A stretch of DNA of 16,521 bases from Burkholderiales bacterium (GTDB lineage: Bacteria; Pseudomonadota; Gammaproteobacteria; Burkholderiales; SG8-39). A program made the translations under genes and the position numbers. Each line of letters starts with the position of its first letter. Position 1 is the first letter of the stretch. Below are positions 6,636 through 13,988 of the stretch, piece by piece. Below the pieces are notes generated by a model. That model searched no databases. It had not been told where the DNA came from and saw only the letters and a program-made list of their open reading frames with translations. The stretch is from NCBI GenBank assembly GCA_919902965.1, contig CAKKSJ010000319.1, positions 1-16,521 on the forward strand. Direction: 5' to 3'.

Positions 6636-7473
6636 CGCAGCCGCCAGCTCGGACAAGCTGCAAAAGGTGCTGGCCGGCGCCGGGATCGGCTCGCGCCGCG
6701 AAATGGAGCAGTGGATCGCGGCGGGTCGAGTCAGCGTAAACGGCGCACCGGCCGTGATCGGGATGCGCGTGAGCGCAGACGATCGCGTGCTGGTTGACGG
6801 CCGGCCGCTGCGTTTGCGTCGCAGCGACGCGGCGCGCGTCTTGCTCTATCACAAGCCCACGGGGGAAATCGTCAGCCGCGACGACCCGGAAGGCCGTCCG
6901 CAGGTATTCGAAAAGCTGCCGCGCCTGCGCGGCGCCAAATGGGTCGCGGTGGGTCGGCTGGATTTCAATACCAGCGGCTTGCTGATTTTCACCACCTCGG
7001 GCGAGCTTGCCAACCGCCTGATGCACCCGCGCCACAGGATTGAGCGCGAATACGCTGTGCGCGTGCTGGGGGAGTTGCGCGAGGAGCAGATGCAAGCCCT
7101 GCGCACCGGGGTGCCGCTGGAGGACGGCGCAGCGCACCTGGACAGCATCGTGGACGCCGGCGGGCAGGGGAGCAATCACTGGTACAACGTGGTATTGAGC
7201 GAAGGGCGCAATCGCGAGGTGCGGCGCTTGTTCGAGGCCCTGAACCTGACGGTGAGCCGCCTGATGCGGGTGCGATTCGGGCCGATTAGCCTGCCCTCCT
7301 ACCTGAAACGCGGGCAGATGCACGAACTCGACGAAGTCGAAATCGCGCGCCTGCTCGGCGCGCTGGAGTTTCAACCCCAGGCCGTGGTGCTCAAAGCGGT
7401 TGCCAGGCCCAAATCAGCCGTCGCGCACCGGTCCCGGGCAGCGCCGGCCAAGTCCGGCCGCCGGCGTCGCTGA
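6559..7473 (+). CDS. rluB: 23S rRNA pseudouridine synthase, RluB type
   Basis: The enzyme belongs to the RsuA/RluB/E/F family. RluB modifies U2605 (E. coli numbering) of 23S rRNA. An S4 RNA-binding domain begins at about residue 33 (DKLQKVLAGAGIGSRREME). The catalytic motif is GRLDFNTSGLLIFT with Asp135, and GRNREVRRLFEALNLTVSRL is also diagnostic. The N-terminal 30 residues and the last 25 are Arg/Pro/Ala-rich tails, as often seen in betaproteobacterial homologues. The start is unusual: the only standard start codon upstream of the S4 domain is the TTG at 6559, 77 bp inside scpB and in a different frame. An in-frame TAA lies at 6541-6543, and the next start-like codons (CTG, GTG) would cut into the domain. 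The product is secure but the exact start is not. Confidence 0.92.
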   Translation: MPRRHRPTKSQAQPQKLPRRPPQPTSAAASSDKLQKVLAGAGIGSRREMEQWIAAGRVSVNGAPAVIGMRVSADDRVLVDGRPLRLRRSDAARVLLYHKPTGEIVSRDDPEGRPQVFEKLPRLRGAKWVAVGRLDFNTSGLLIFTTSGELANRLMHPRHRIEREYAVRVLGELREEQMQALRTGVPLEDGAAHLDSIVDAGGQGSNHWYNVVLSEGRNREVRRLFEALNLTVSRLMRVRFGPISLPSYLKRGQMHELDEVEIARLLGALEFQPQAVVLKAVARPKSAVAHRSRAAPAKSGRRRR

Positions 7474-7505
7474 AGCGGCGCAGCAAGGGTAGAACATTTC
7501 AAGGT

Positions 7506-7559
7506 TTCGCCCCTAAGCATCGCATCGTCAAAGACAAAACGCATTGTTCGCGGGGCGAA
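7506..7559. promoter_or_regulatory. Wide-spaced 8-bp inverted repeat across the rimP promoter
   Basis: TTCGCCCC (7506-7513) and GGGGCGAA (7552-7559) are perfect inverted copies. The right arm lies in the spacer between the -35 and -10 of the rimP promoter. This is either a candidate operator pair or chance in GC-rich DNA. Confidence 0.25.
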
Positions 7560-7572
7560 TTTCTGCTACAAT
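7544..7572 (+). promoter_or_regulatory. Sigma-70-type promoter of the rimP-nusA-infB operon
   Basis: TTGTTC (7544-7549) and TACAAT (7567-7572) are separated by 17 bp, and TGC before the -10 adds an extended -10 element. Transcription would begin near 7579, about 54 nt before the rimP ATG. It is the best promoter in the window together with that of rpsO. Confidence 0.75.
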
Positions 7573-7600
7573 TTCGCGTCTTTTGAATGTGGTCAGCGGG

Positions 7601-7622
7601 ATGGGCGGTCAGCCCATTTTTT
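7601..7622 (+). terminator. Terminator-like leader hairpin before rimP (candidate attenuator)
   Basis: ATGGGC (7601-7606), loop GGTCA and GCCCAT (7612-7617) form a 6-bp stem running into TTTTTT (7617-7622), then ATTT. This is a short intrinsic terminator shape placed after the operon promoter and only 10 nt before the rimP ATG. It would therefore cut transcription of the whole operon unless antiterminated. Attenuator-like leaders before rimP have been proposed in other proteobacteria. Confidence 0.7.
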
Positions 7623-7632
7623 ATTTGTGGCT

Positions 7633-8094
7633 ATGGAACTGCGTGGTTTGCTCGAAACGACGGTGGACGGACTCGGTTACGAGCTCGTCGATGTGGAGTT
7701 GTCCAATCGGGGCAAAATGCTGCGGCTTTTCATAGACAAGCCGCCGGCAGGCCGGCAGGGCGCCGGCGCAAGCGCGATCACAGTGGATGACTGCGCCCGG
7801 GTCAGCAACCAGCTGGCGCGGGTGCTGGAAGTGGAGGGTGTCGATTACGACCGGCTGGAGGTGTCCTCGCCGGGATTGGACCGGCCCTTGAAAAAAGAGG
7901 CTGATTTTGCGCGCTTTGCCGGTGAGCAGGCGCGTTTGACGCTAAGAATACCCGTAGACGGCCGGCGCAATTTTACCGGTGTGATGCGTGCGGTGGCGCA
8001 AGGCAGGCTGGAGCTGGAAATGGAAGATGGCAGGGTGAGCATAGATCTTGCCAACATCGACAAGGCGCGCCTGGTGCCCAGGATTGAATTTTGA
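7633..8094 (+). CDS. rimP: Ribosome maturation factor RimP
   Basis: RimP assists maturation of the 30S subunit. The protein is 153 residues from the ATG at 7633. A GTG two codons earlier (7627) is also possible but begins directly after the T-tract of the leader hairpin. Conserved blocks are LGYELVDVEL near the N-terminus, the acidic VDDCARVSNQLARVLEVE segment, SSPGLDRPLKKEADFARFAGE, and the C-terminal Sm-like domain ending DLANIDKARLVPRIEF. No Shine-Dalgarno sequence is visible before either start, so translation initiation may depend on the leader fold. nusA begins 17 bp after the stop, the usual rimP-nusA arrangement. Confidence 0.94.
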   Translation: MELRGLLETTVDGLGYELVDVELSNRGKMLRLFIDKPPAGRQGAGASAITVDDCARVSNQLARVLEVEGVDYDRLEVSSPGLDRPLKKEADFARFAGEQARLTLRIPVDGRRNFTGVMRAVAQGRLELEMEDGRVSIDLANIDKARLVPRIEF

Positions 8095-8111
8095 AGTTGA
8101 AGGAGCAGTAA

Positions 8112-9599
8112 ATGAGCCGTGAGATTCTGCTGTTGGTGGACGCCCTGTCGCGCGAAAAGAACGTCAATAAAGACGTGGTCTTTGTCGCGCTGGAAATGGC
8201 GCTCGCTTCGGCCACCAAGAAGCGCTTCAGCGACGACGCGGATGTGCGCGTGGCTGTCGACCGCGATACCGGGGAGTTCGAGTCCTTCCGCCGCTGGCAG
8301 GTCGTGGCCGATGAGGCGGTGGAGAACCCGCCGCAGCAGATTCCTCTGTCGGAGGCGCTCAAACAACACGCCGACATACAGCTGGAAGAGTTTATCGAGG
8401 AACCGCTGGAGCCGATCGAATTCGGCCGTATCGGCGCGCAGGCGGCCAAGCAGGTCATTTTGCAGAAAATCCGCGACGCCGAGCGCGAGCAGATCCTGCA
8501 GGATTTTCTCGGCCGCGGCGACAAGCTGGTGACTGGCACGGTGAAGCGCATCGAGCGCGGCAATGCGGTGATCGAGTCCGGACGCATCGAGGCGGTGCTG
8601 CCGCGCGACCAGATGATCCCGAAAGAAAACCTGCGCGTGGGCGACCGCGTGCGCGCCCTGTTGCTGCGCATCGACCGCAATGTGCGCGGTCCGCAGCTGG
8701 TACTGTCGCGCACGGCGCCGGAGTTCATCATCGAATTGTTTCGTCTGGAAGTTCCGGAAATCGAGGAAAACCTGCTGGAGATCAAATCGGCGGCGCGCGA
8801 TCCGGGCGTGCGCGCGAAAATCGCGGTATTCACCAGCGACAAGCGCATCGACCCGATCGGCACCTGCGTCGGCATGCGCGGCTCGCGCGTGCAGGCGGTT
8901 ACGGGCGAACTGGGCGGCGAACGGGTCGATATAGTGCTTTGGTCGGCCGATCCGGCGCAACTGGTCATCGGCGCGCTGGCGCCAGCCGACGTGTCCAGCA
9001 TCCTGGTTGATGAGGAAAAGCACAGCATGGACGTGGTGGTGGACGAGGCCAATCTGGCCATCGCCATCGGCAGGAGCGGCCAGAACGTGCGCCTGGCGTC
9101 TGAACTCACCGGCTGGACCATCAACCTGATGAGCGAGGAGGAATCGGCGAAAAAGCACCAGGAAGAAAGCGCCGGCATCCGCACCACGTTCATAGAAAAA
9201 CTCGACGTGGACGAGGAAGTGGCGGACATCCTGATTGCGGAGGGCTTCTCGTCCCTGGAAGAGGTCGCCTATGTCCCGATCAATGAAATGATGGAAATTG
9301 AATCGTTTGACGAAAATACGGTCAACGAGCTCAGAAGCCGCGCGCGCAACGCCCTGCTGGTGCAGGAAATCGCAAGCGAGGAGAAAGTCGAGGGCGTGGA
9401 TCCCGAGTTGCTCGGCCTGGAAGGCATGGACAGCCAGCTCGCGGCGAAACTGGCCGAGGCCGGCGTCAGGACGCGCGATGATCTTGCGGATCTGGCCACG
9501 GACGATTTGATCGAGATCTGCGCCATGGATGCCGAGCGCGCCAAGGCATTGATCATGAAAGCGCGCGAACATTGGTTCGCAGAAGAGGAAGGGAAGTAG
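8112..9599 (+). CDS. nusA: Transcription termination/antitermination factor NusA
   Basis: NusA binds RNA polymerase, promotes pausing and intrinsic termination, and takes part in antitermination on rRNA operons. The 495-residue length equals that of E. coli NusA. Domains in order are the N-terminal polymerase-binding domain (1-125), S1 (about 135-200, from DKLVTGTVKRIERG), KH1 with DPIGTCVGMRGSRVQAV (247-263), KH2 with LAIAIGRSGQNVRLAS (315-330), and two acidic C-terminal repeats (about 365-425 and 430-492). The acidic repeats are expected in proteobacteria. AGGAG at 8101-8105 gives a good start, 6 nt before the ATG. infB follows 9 bp after the stop. NusA is a natural candidate to act on the terminator-like hairpin at the head of its own operon. 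Confidence 0.98.
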   Translation: MSREILLLVDALSREKNVNKDVVFVALEMALASATKKRFSDDADVRVAVDRDTGEFESFRRWQVVADEAVENPPQQIPLSEALKQHADIQLEEFIEEPLEPIEFGRIGAQAAKQVILQKIRDAEREQILQDFLGRGDKLVTGTVKRIERGNAVIESGRIEAVLPRDQMIPKENLRVGDRVRALLLRIDRNVRGPQLVLSRTAPEFIIELFRLEVPEIEENLLEIKSAARDPGVRAKIAVFTSDKRIDPIGTCVGMRGSRVQAVTGELGGERVDIVLWSADPAQLVIGALAPADVSSILVDEEKHSMDVVVDEANLAIAIGRSGQNVRLASELTGWTINLMSEEESAKKHQEESAGIRTTFIEKLDVDEEVADILIAEGFSSLEEVAYVPINEMMEIESFDENTVNELRSRARNALLVQEIASEEKVEGVDPELLGLEGMDSQLAAKLAEAGVRTRDDLADLATDDLIEICAMDAERAKALIMKAREHWFAEEEGK

Positions 9600-9608
9600 G
9601 GGACCGGT

Positions 9609-12167
9609 ATGGGGCAAACTAGCGTTACACAATTTGCCGGGGAGCTCAAAGTCCAGCCTTCGGTGCTGCTCGAGCAACTCAAGGCCGCTGGCGTACACAA
9701 GCAGCAGGCCGAGGACACGCTGAGCGAGCAGGACAAGACGAGGCTGCTAGAGTACCTGCGCAAGGCGCATGGTGCCACCGAGGCGAAGAGCAAGATCACG
9801 CTTACGCGCAAACAGACCTCCGAAATCAAGAAATCGGATTCGACCGGCAAGTCACGCACCATCCAGGTCGAAGTCAAGAAAAAGCGCGTGTTCGTCAAAC
9901 GCGATGCCAGCGCCGAGACGCCAGCGGAAGCGCCGGCGCCGGTGGTGGTGGTGGAAAAGCAGGCGCCGGCCACGCGCGCGCCGGCGGTGGACGCAAAGCA
10001 ACTCGAGTTACGCGAGCAGGAACAGAAACGCCAGGCCGAATTGATGGCCCGCCAGTCGGAGGAATTGCGCGAAAAACAGGAACGCGAGAAGAAGCTGGCC
10101 GAGGCTCGCGAGATGGAAGAGAAGCAGGCGCAACAGGCACCGGCCACGCCCGGCGCGGCGCAAGCGCCGGCCACCGATGGCACGCTGCACAAGCCCAAAG
10201 TCGACGAGGCCGCCAAGGGCGACAAGAAGAGCCCGAAGAAAAAAACCACTACCATCTGGAAAGACGAGACGGCGAAGCGGCGCACGATCAAAACCCGCGG
10301 CGACGTGGGCGGCGCTTCGGGCTGGCACACGCCCAAAGGGGCACGCCACAAGCCCGCGGCGCAAGCGGAGTCTGCGCAGACTTTTGCGGCGCCCACGGAG
10401 CCGGTGGTGCGTGAAGTCATGGTGCCTGAAACCATTACCGTCGCCGACCTCGCGCACAAGATGTCGGTGAAAGCCGCTGCCGTCATTAAGACGCTGATCA
10501 AGCTGGGCAGCATGGTCACCATCAATCAGGTGCTGGACCAGGAAACTGCCATGATTGTGGTGGAAGATATGGGACACATCGCCAAGCCGGCGAAACTGGA
10601 CGAGCCGGATACTTTTCTCAGCGAGCAGCCACAGGCGCACGAGTCCGTACACGAGCTGCTGGCGCGCGCTCCGGTGGTAACGGTGATGGGCCACGTCGAT
10701 CATGGCAAGACCTCGCTGCTGGACTACATCCGGCGCACGCGCGTCGCATCGGGCGAGGCCGGCGGCATCACGCAGCATATCGGCGCCTATCACGTGCAGA
10801 CCCCGCGCGGCATGGTGACGTTTCTGGATACCCCGGGTCACGAGGCGTTCACGGCGATGCGGGCGCGGGGGGCGAAAGCCACCGATATCGTCATTCTCGT
10901 CGTCGCGGCGGATGACGGTGTCATGCCGCAGACCATAGAGGCGATCGCGCACGCCAAGGCGGCCAACGTTCCGCTGGTGGTCGCAATCAACAAAATCGAC
11001 AAGCCGGACGCCAATCTTGAGCGCGTGAAGCAGGAATTGGTGGCACAAAGCGTGGTACCGGAGGAATACGGCGGCGAGTCGCCGTTTGTCCAGGTATCTG
11101 CGAAGACCGGGGCCGGCATAGACAATCTGCTCGAACAGGTGTTGTTGCAGGCCGAGGTGCTGGAGCTGAAAGCGGCGGTCGATGCGCCGGCAAAAGGCCT
11201 GGTGATCGAAGCGCGCCTGGACAAAGGCAAGGGTCCGGTCGCGACCGTCCTGGTGCAGTCGGGCACGCTGCATCGCGGCGATATATTGCTCGCAGGCTCG
11301 GTGTTCGGCCGCGTACGTGCGATGCTCGACGAAACCGGTCAGCCGGTGGAGCAGGCAGGGCCGTCCATTCCGGTGGAAATCCAGGGATTGTCCGATGTGC
11401 CCCTCGCAGGCGAAGAGGCGGTGGCGCTGGCCGATGAGCGCAAGGCGCGCGAGATCGCCTTGTTCCGCCAGGGCAAGTTCCGCGAGGTGAAGCTGGCCAA
11501 GCAGCAGGCGGCAAAGCTGGAAAACATGTTCGAGCACATGGGCGAGGGCGGGGTAAAGACCCTGGCCCTGCTGATCAAGGCCGACGTGCAGGGCTCGCGC
11601 GAGGCGCTTGCGCATGCGCTGACGCGCCTGTCCAATGAAGAGGTCAAGGTGAGTGTGGTGCACAGCGGCGTCGGCGCCATCACCGAGTCCGATATCAATC
11701 TTGCGCTTGCCTCGAAGTCGGTAGTCATCGGCTTCAATACGCGCGCCGATGTCGCCGCCAGAAGGCTGGCCGAATCGCAGGGCGTGGACATCCGCTACTA
11801 CAACATCATCTACGACGCGGTGGATGAGGTGAAGGCAGCGCTTTCCGGCATGCTCGCGCCCGAGAAAAAGGAAAGCGTCACCGGCACGGTGCAAATCCGC
11901 AATATCTACAAGATATCCAAGATCGGCACGGTTGCCGGCTGTATGGTGCAGGAGGGCGTGATCAGGCGCGGTGCGCGCGTGCGCCTGTTGCGCGACAACG
12001 TGGTCATCCACGATGGCGAACTCGATTCCCTTAAACGCTTCAAGGACGATGTGCGCGAAGTCAAAGCCGGCTTCGAGTGCGGCTTGTCGCTGAAGAACTA
12101 CAACGAGATCACGGAAGGCGACCAACTCGAAGCCTACGAAGTGCTCGAAGTTGCAAGGACGCTGTAA
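9609..12167 (+). CDS. infB: Translation initiation factor IF-2
   Basis: IF-2 is the GTPase that brings fMet-tRNA to the 30S subunit and drives subunit joining. The 852-residue protein has an N-terminal IF2-N domain (1-52), a long Lys/Glu/Ala/Gln-rich linker (about 55-265), and a second IF2-N domain (about 272-325). The G domain follows, with GHVDHGKTSLLDYIR (P loop, from Gly361), DTPGHEAF, and NKIDKPDA as G4. The remaining domains end in LEVARTL. GHVDHGKT, DTPGHE and NKID are all intact. AGGGGA at 9598-9603 lies 5 nt before the ATG. The linker is compositionally biased and its length varies among species. Confidence 0.98.
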   Translation: MGQTSVTQFAGELKVQPSVLLEQLKAAGVHKQQAEDTLSEQDKTRLLEYLRKAHGATEAKSKITLTRKQTSEIKKSDSTGKSRTIQVEVKKKRVFVKRDASAETPAEAPAPVVVVEKQAPATRAPAVDAKQLELREQEQKRQAELMARQSEELREKQEREKKLAEAREMEEKQAQQAPATPGAAQAPATDGTLHKPKVDEAAKGDKKSPKKKTTTIWKDETAKRRTIKTRGDVGGASGWHTPKGARHKPAAQAESAQTFAAPTEPVVREVMVPETITVADLAHKMSVKAAAVIKTLIKLGSMVTINQVLDQETAMIVVEDMGHIAKPAKLDEPDTFLSEQPQAHESVHELLARAPVVTVMGHVDHGKTSLLDYIRRTRVASGEAGGITQHIGAYHVQTPRGMVTFLDTPGHEAFTAMRARGAKATDIVILVVAADDGVMPQTIEAIAHAKAANVPLVVAINKIDKPDANLERVKQELVAQSVVPEEYGGESPFVQVSAKTGAGIDNLLEQVLLQAEVLELKAAVDAPAKGLVIEARLDKGKGPVATVLVQSGTLHRGDILLAGSVFGRVRAMLDETGQPVEQAGPSIPVEIQGLSDVPLAGEEAVALADERKAREIALFRQGKFREVKLAKQQAAKLENMFEHMGEGGVKTLALLIKADVQGSREALAHALTRLSNEEVKVSVVHSGVGAITESDINLALASKSVVIGFNTRADVAARRLAESQGVDIRYYNIIYDAVDEVKAALSGMLAPEKKESVTGTVQIRNIYKISKIGTVAGCMVQEGVIRRGARVRLLRDNVVIHDGELDSLKRFKDDVREVKAGFECGLSLKNYNEITEGDQLEAYEVLEVARTL

Positions 12168-12202
12168 GGCGGGGTTCGCGTCCCGTCACGCGGCATGTCG
12201 AT

Positions 12203-12574
12203 ATGAGTCCTAAAGGCCCTGCCCGCAGTCTGCGCGTTGCCGACCAGATCCAGCGTGAACTGGCCGAGATCATACGCACCGAACTGAAAGATCCGCGCGT
12301 CGCCATGATCACGCTCACCGGCGTCGAAGTGACGAACGATTATTCCCACGCCAAGGTGTTCTATACGCTGATGGGCAACGCCGAGCAGCGCGCTGAAACC
12401 GAAGTGGGTTTGAGCAAGGCCAACGGTTTTTTGCGCAGCCAGATCGCGCGCCGGATCAAGCTGCATTCCATACCTCAGCTGCATTTTGTCTACGACGCAT
12501 CGGTCGAGCGCGGCTTTGAGTTGTCGCGCCTTATCGACGCGGCGCTAGCCGACAGCAAGGAACCACGCGACTAG
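12203..12574 (+). CDS. rbfA: 30S ribosome-binding factor RbfA
   Basis: RbfA is a small KH-type protein that binds the immature 30S subunit near the 5' end of 16S rRNA and is needed for late assembly, especially in the cold. The 123-residue reading begins MSPKGPARSLRVADQIQREL. It contains ELKDPRVAMITLTGVEVTNDYSHAKVFYTL and the C-terminal LRSQIARRIKLHSIPQLHFVYDASVERG, all typical. The frame is open further upstream into infB, but family length and alignment favour the ATG at 12203, 35 bp after infB. The Shine-Dalgarno sequence is poor. The stop codon shares one base with the truB start. Confidence 0.95.
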   Translation: MSPKGPARSLRVADQIQRELAEIIRTELKDPRVAMITLTGVEVTNDYSHAKVFYTLMGNAEQRAETEVGLSKANGFLRSQIARRIKLHSIPQLHFVYDASVERGFELSRLIDAALADSKEPRD

Positions 12575-13476
12575 TGCGAGAGCATCGAATCAAGCGGTCC
12601 TTGAACGGCGTGCTGATGCTGGACAAGGCGCTGGCAGCGAGTTCCAACGCGGCCTTGCAGCAGGCGAAGCGCCTCTATCAGGCAGCGAAGGCCGGGCATG
12701 CCGGCACGCTGGATCCGCTTGCCACCGGCCTGTTGCCGATACTCTTCGGCGAGGCCACAAAATTCTCCTCGGACCTGCTCGAAGCCGACAAGACCTATCT
12801 GGCGCAGATCAAACTGGGCGTCAGCACTGCCACCGCGGACGCTGAGGGCGAGGTGCTCGCCACGAAAGCGGTAGAGGTCAGCGCAGAGCAACTCGCCGCC
12901 GCATTGCATGCATTCCGCGGCGAAATTCTGCAGACGCCGCCGCTGTATTCCGCGCTCAAGCACGCGGGCAAGCCGCTATACGCGTACGCGCGCGCCGGCA
13001 TCGACATAGCGCGCGCAGCGCGCCGGGTCAGCATCCACGCGCTGGTGCTGCAATGGTTCGAAGGCGACAGGCTCGCCTTGTCCATCACCTGCAGCAAAGG
13101 CACTTATATCCGCTCGATCGCCCACGACCTGGGCGTAGCGCTCGGTTGCGGTGCGCATCTTGCCGCACTGCGGCGTACCGGCGCCGGCCGCTTCAGCCTG
13201 GACCACGCGCATACCCTGCAAAGCCTGGAAGCGATGCCGGCCGCCGAACGCGATGCCTGCTTGCTGCCGGTGGACGCCTTGCTGCAGGATCTGCCCGAGG
13301 TGCGCCTGGAACCTGCACAGCAGGCGCGCTTCCTGCAAGGTCAGAGCGTGCACTGGCCAGGTCCGCCGCAGCCGCGTATGCGCATCTATGGCAGCGACGG
13401 GGCCCTGTTGGGCGTGGGCGAAATGGGCGCCGACGGCGCGATCTCGCCCAGGCGCGTGATCGCCAGCGCCCAGTAA
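12574..13476 (+). CDS. truB: tRNA pseudouridine-55 synthase TruB
   Basis: TruB makes pseudouridine 55 in the T-loop of tRNAs and also acts as a tRNA chaperone. The 300-residue protein starts at a GTG that overlaps the rbfA TAG by one base. The catalytic motif AGHAGTLDPLATGLLPI is intact, with Asp47. ADKTYLA has Tyr75, GTYIRSIAHDLG is present, and a C-terminal RNA-binding domain follows. One oddity is motif I. Usual homologues read LDKP-x-G-x-(S/T)SN, but here it reads LDKALAASSN (16-25), so the conserved Pro and Gly are both Ala. All other core motifs look normal, so the gene is probably functional. It is the last gene of the rimP operon before the rpsO promoter. Confidence 0.95.
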   Translation: MREHRIKRSLNGVLMLDKALAASSNAALQQAKRLYQAAKAGHAGTLDPLATGLLPILFGEATKFSSDLLEADKTYLAQIKLGVSTATADAEGEVLATKAVEVSAEQLAAALHAFRGEILQTPPLYSALKHAGKPLYAYARAGIDIARAARRVSIHALVLQWFEGDRLALSITCSKGTYIRSIAHDLGVALGCGAHLAALRRTGAGRFSLDHAHTLQSLEAMPAAERDACLLPVDALLQDLPEVRLEPAQQARFLQGQSVHWPGPPQPRMRIYGSDGALLGVGEMGADGAISPRRVIASAQ

Positions 13477-13520
13477 CTCGCAGCGCGACCCGCGGGAATC
13501 CCAAAAATAGTGGAAAACCC

Positions 13521-13550
13521 TTGAAAATCCACCCATTTTCAGTGTAAAAT
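13521..13550 (+). promoter_or_regulatory. Sigma-70-type promoter of rpsO(-pnp)
   Basis: TTGAAA (13521-13526) and TAAAAT (13545-13550) are 18 bp apart in the truB-rpsO gap. The start would be near 13557, giving a leader of about 40 nt to the rpsO ATG. A small palindrome, GAAAAT-CCACCC-ATTTTC (13523-13540), lies in the spacer and overlaps the -35. This matches the E. coli arrangement, in which rpsO has its own promoter inside the larger operon. Confidence 0.72.
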
Positions 13551-13598
13551 CCGCGCCTTTGCTGCAGCGACGAAGACCAGACCCAGGAGAGCATGAGT

Positions 13599-13868
13599 AT
13601 GCCATTTACCACTGCGCATAAAGCGCAAGTTATCAACGATTACCAGCGCGCCAAAGGCGACACCGGGTCCCCGGAAGTGCAGGTTGCGCTGCTAACCACG
13701 CGAATCAACGAACTAACCGGCCATTTCAAGGCAAACGTCAAAGACCATCATTCCCGCCGTGGTCTGCTGAGAATGGTCAGCCAGCGGCGCAAGCTGCTCG
13801 ACTACCTCAAGCGCAAGAACGCGGACGGCTACCGCGGCCTGATCGAGCGGCTGGGCCTGCGCAAGTAA
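13599..13868 (+). CDS. rpsO: Small ribosomal subunit protein S15
   Basis: S15 binds the central domain of 16S rRNA early in 30S assembly. From the ATG at 13599 the protein has 89 residues, the same as E. coli S15. The stretch DHHSRRGLLRMVSQRRKLLD and the ending LIERLGLRK are diagnostic. An in-frame ATG two codons earlier (13593) is possible, but AGGAG at 13585-13589 is 9 nt from the second ATG and only 3 nt from the first, which favours the second. In E. coli S15 represses its own mRNA through a leader structure; no equivalent pseudoknot was recognised here by eye. Confidence 0.97.
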   Translation: MPFTTAHKAQVINDYQRAKGDTGSPEVQVALLTTRINELTGHFKANVKDHHSRRGLLRMVSQRRKLLDYLKRKNADGYRGLIERLGLRK

Positions 13869-13873
13869 TCCCG

Positions 13874-13902
13874 ACGCCTGTCGTAATACGACGGGCGTTT
13901 TT
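13874..13902 (+). terminator. rpsO intrinsic terminator/attenuator before pnp
   Basis: ACGCCTGTCGT (13874-13884), loop AAT and ACGACGGGCGT (13888-13898) form an 11-bp stem with one U-G pair, running into TTTTT. It begins 5 nt after the rpsO stop. In E. coli a leaky terminator at the same place lets part of the transcription continue into pnp. Confidence 0.85.
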
Positions 13903-13906
13903 CCGC

Positions 13907-13935
13907 GGGCTGGTTCGAAGTTCCAGAAGCAGCCC
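13907..13935 (+). promoter_or_regulatory. pnp leader hairpin 1
   Basis: GGGCTG (13907-13912) pairs with CAGCCC (13930-13935). After a G-G mismatch, TTC (13914-13916) pairs with GAA (13926-13928) around a 9-nt loop. It sits in the rpsO-pnp spacer where E. coli pnp carries an RNase III-cut leader hairpin used for autocontrol by PNPase. This stem is much shorter, so equivalence is only a suggestion. Confidence 0.4.
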
Positions 13936-13954
13936 CTTCCCGTTTCTGACCGCA

Positions 13955-13969
13955 GGCGCCATGCGCGCC
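13955..13969 (+). promoter_or_regulatory. pnp leader hairpin 2, next to the Shine-Dalgarno
   Basis: GGCGC, loop CATGC and GCGCC form a 5-bp GC stem that ends 6 nt before AAAGGA (13976-13981), the pnp Shine-Dalgarno. Its position could affect ribosome access to the UUG start. Confidence 0.35.
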
Positions 13970-13988
13970 CATTGCAAAGGATAAAACC

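Noticed and set aside
7441..7475. A GC-rich dyad at the end of rluB as a terminator
   Set aside because: The GCCGGC/GGCCGCCGGC stem lies in the coding Arg-rich tail and has no T-tract.
7474..7632. A tRNA or metY-like gene before rimP, as in E. coli
   Set aside because: No cloverleaf or T-arm sequence is present. The spacer holds a promoter and a terminator-like hairpin only.
7845..9698. A 617-codon minus-strand open frame opposite rimP-nusA
   Set aside because: It is antisense to NusA, rich in His/Arg/Gln, and has no domain pattern. It is a codon-bias shadow.
10008..12125. A 705-codon open frame on the minus strand, opposite infB
   Set aside because: It is antisense to a clear IF-2 gene and has no recognisable motif. 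Long antisense frames are expected opposite codon-biased GC-rich genes.
12077..12202. An upstream start for rbfA inside infB
   Set aside because: The added 42 residues are Arg-rich shadow sequence. RbfA family length and N-terminus fit the ATG at 12203.
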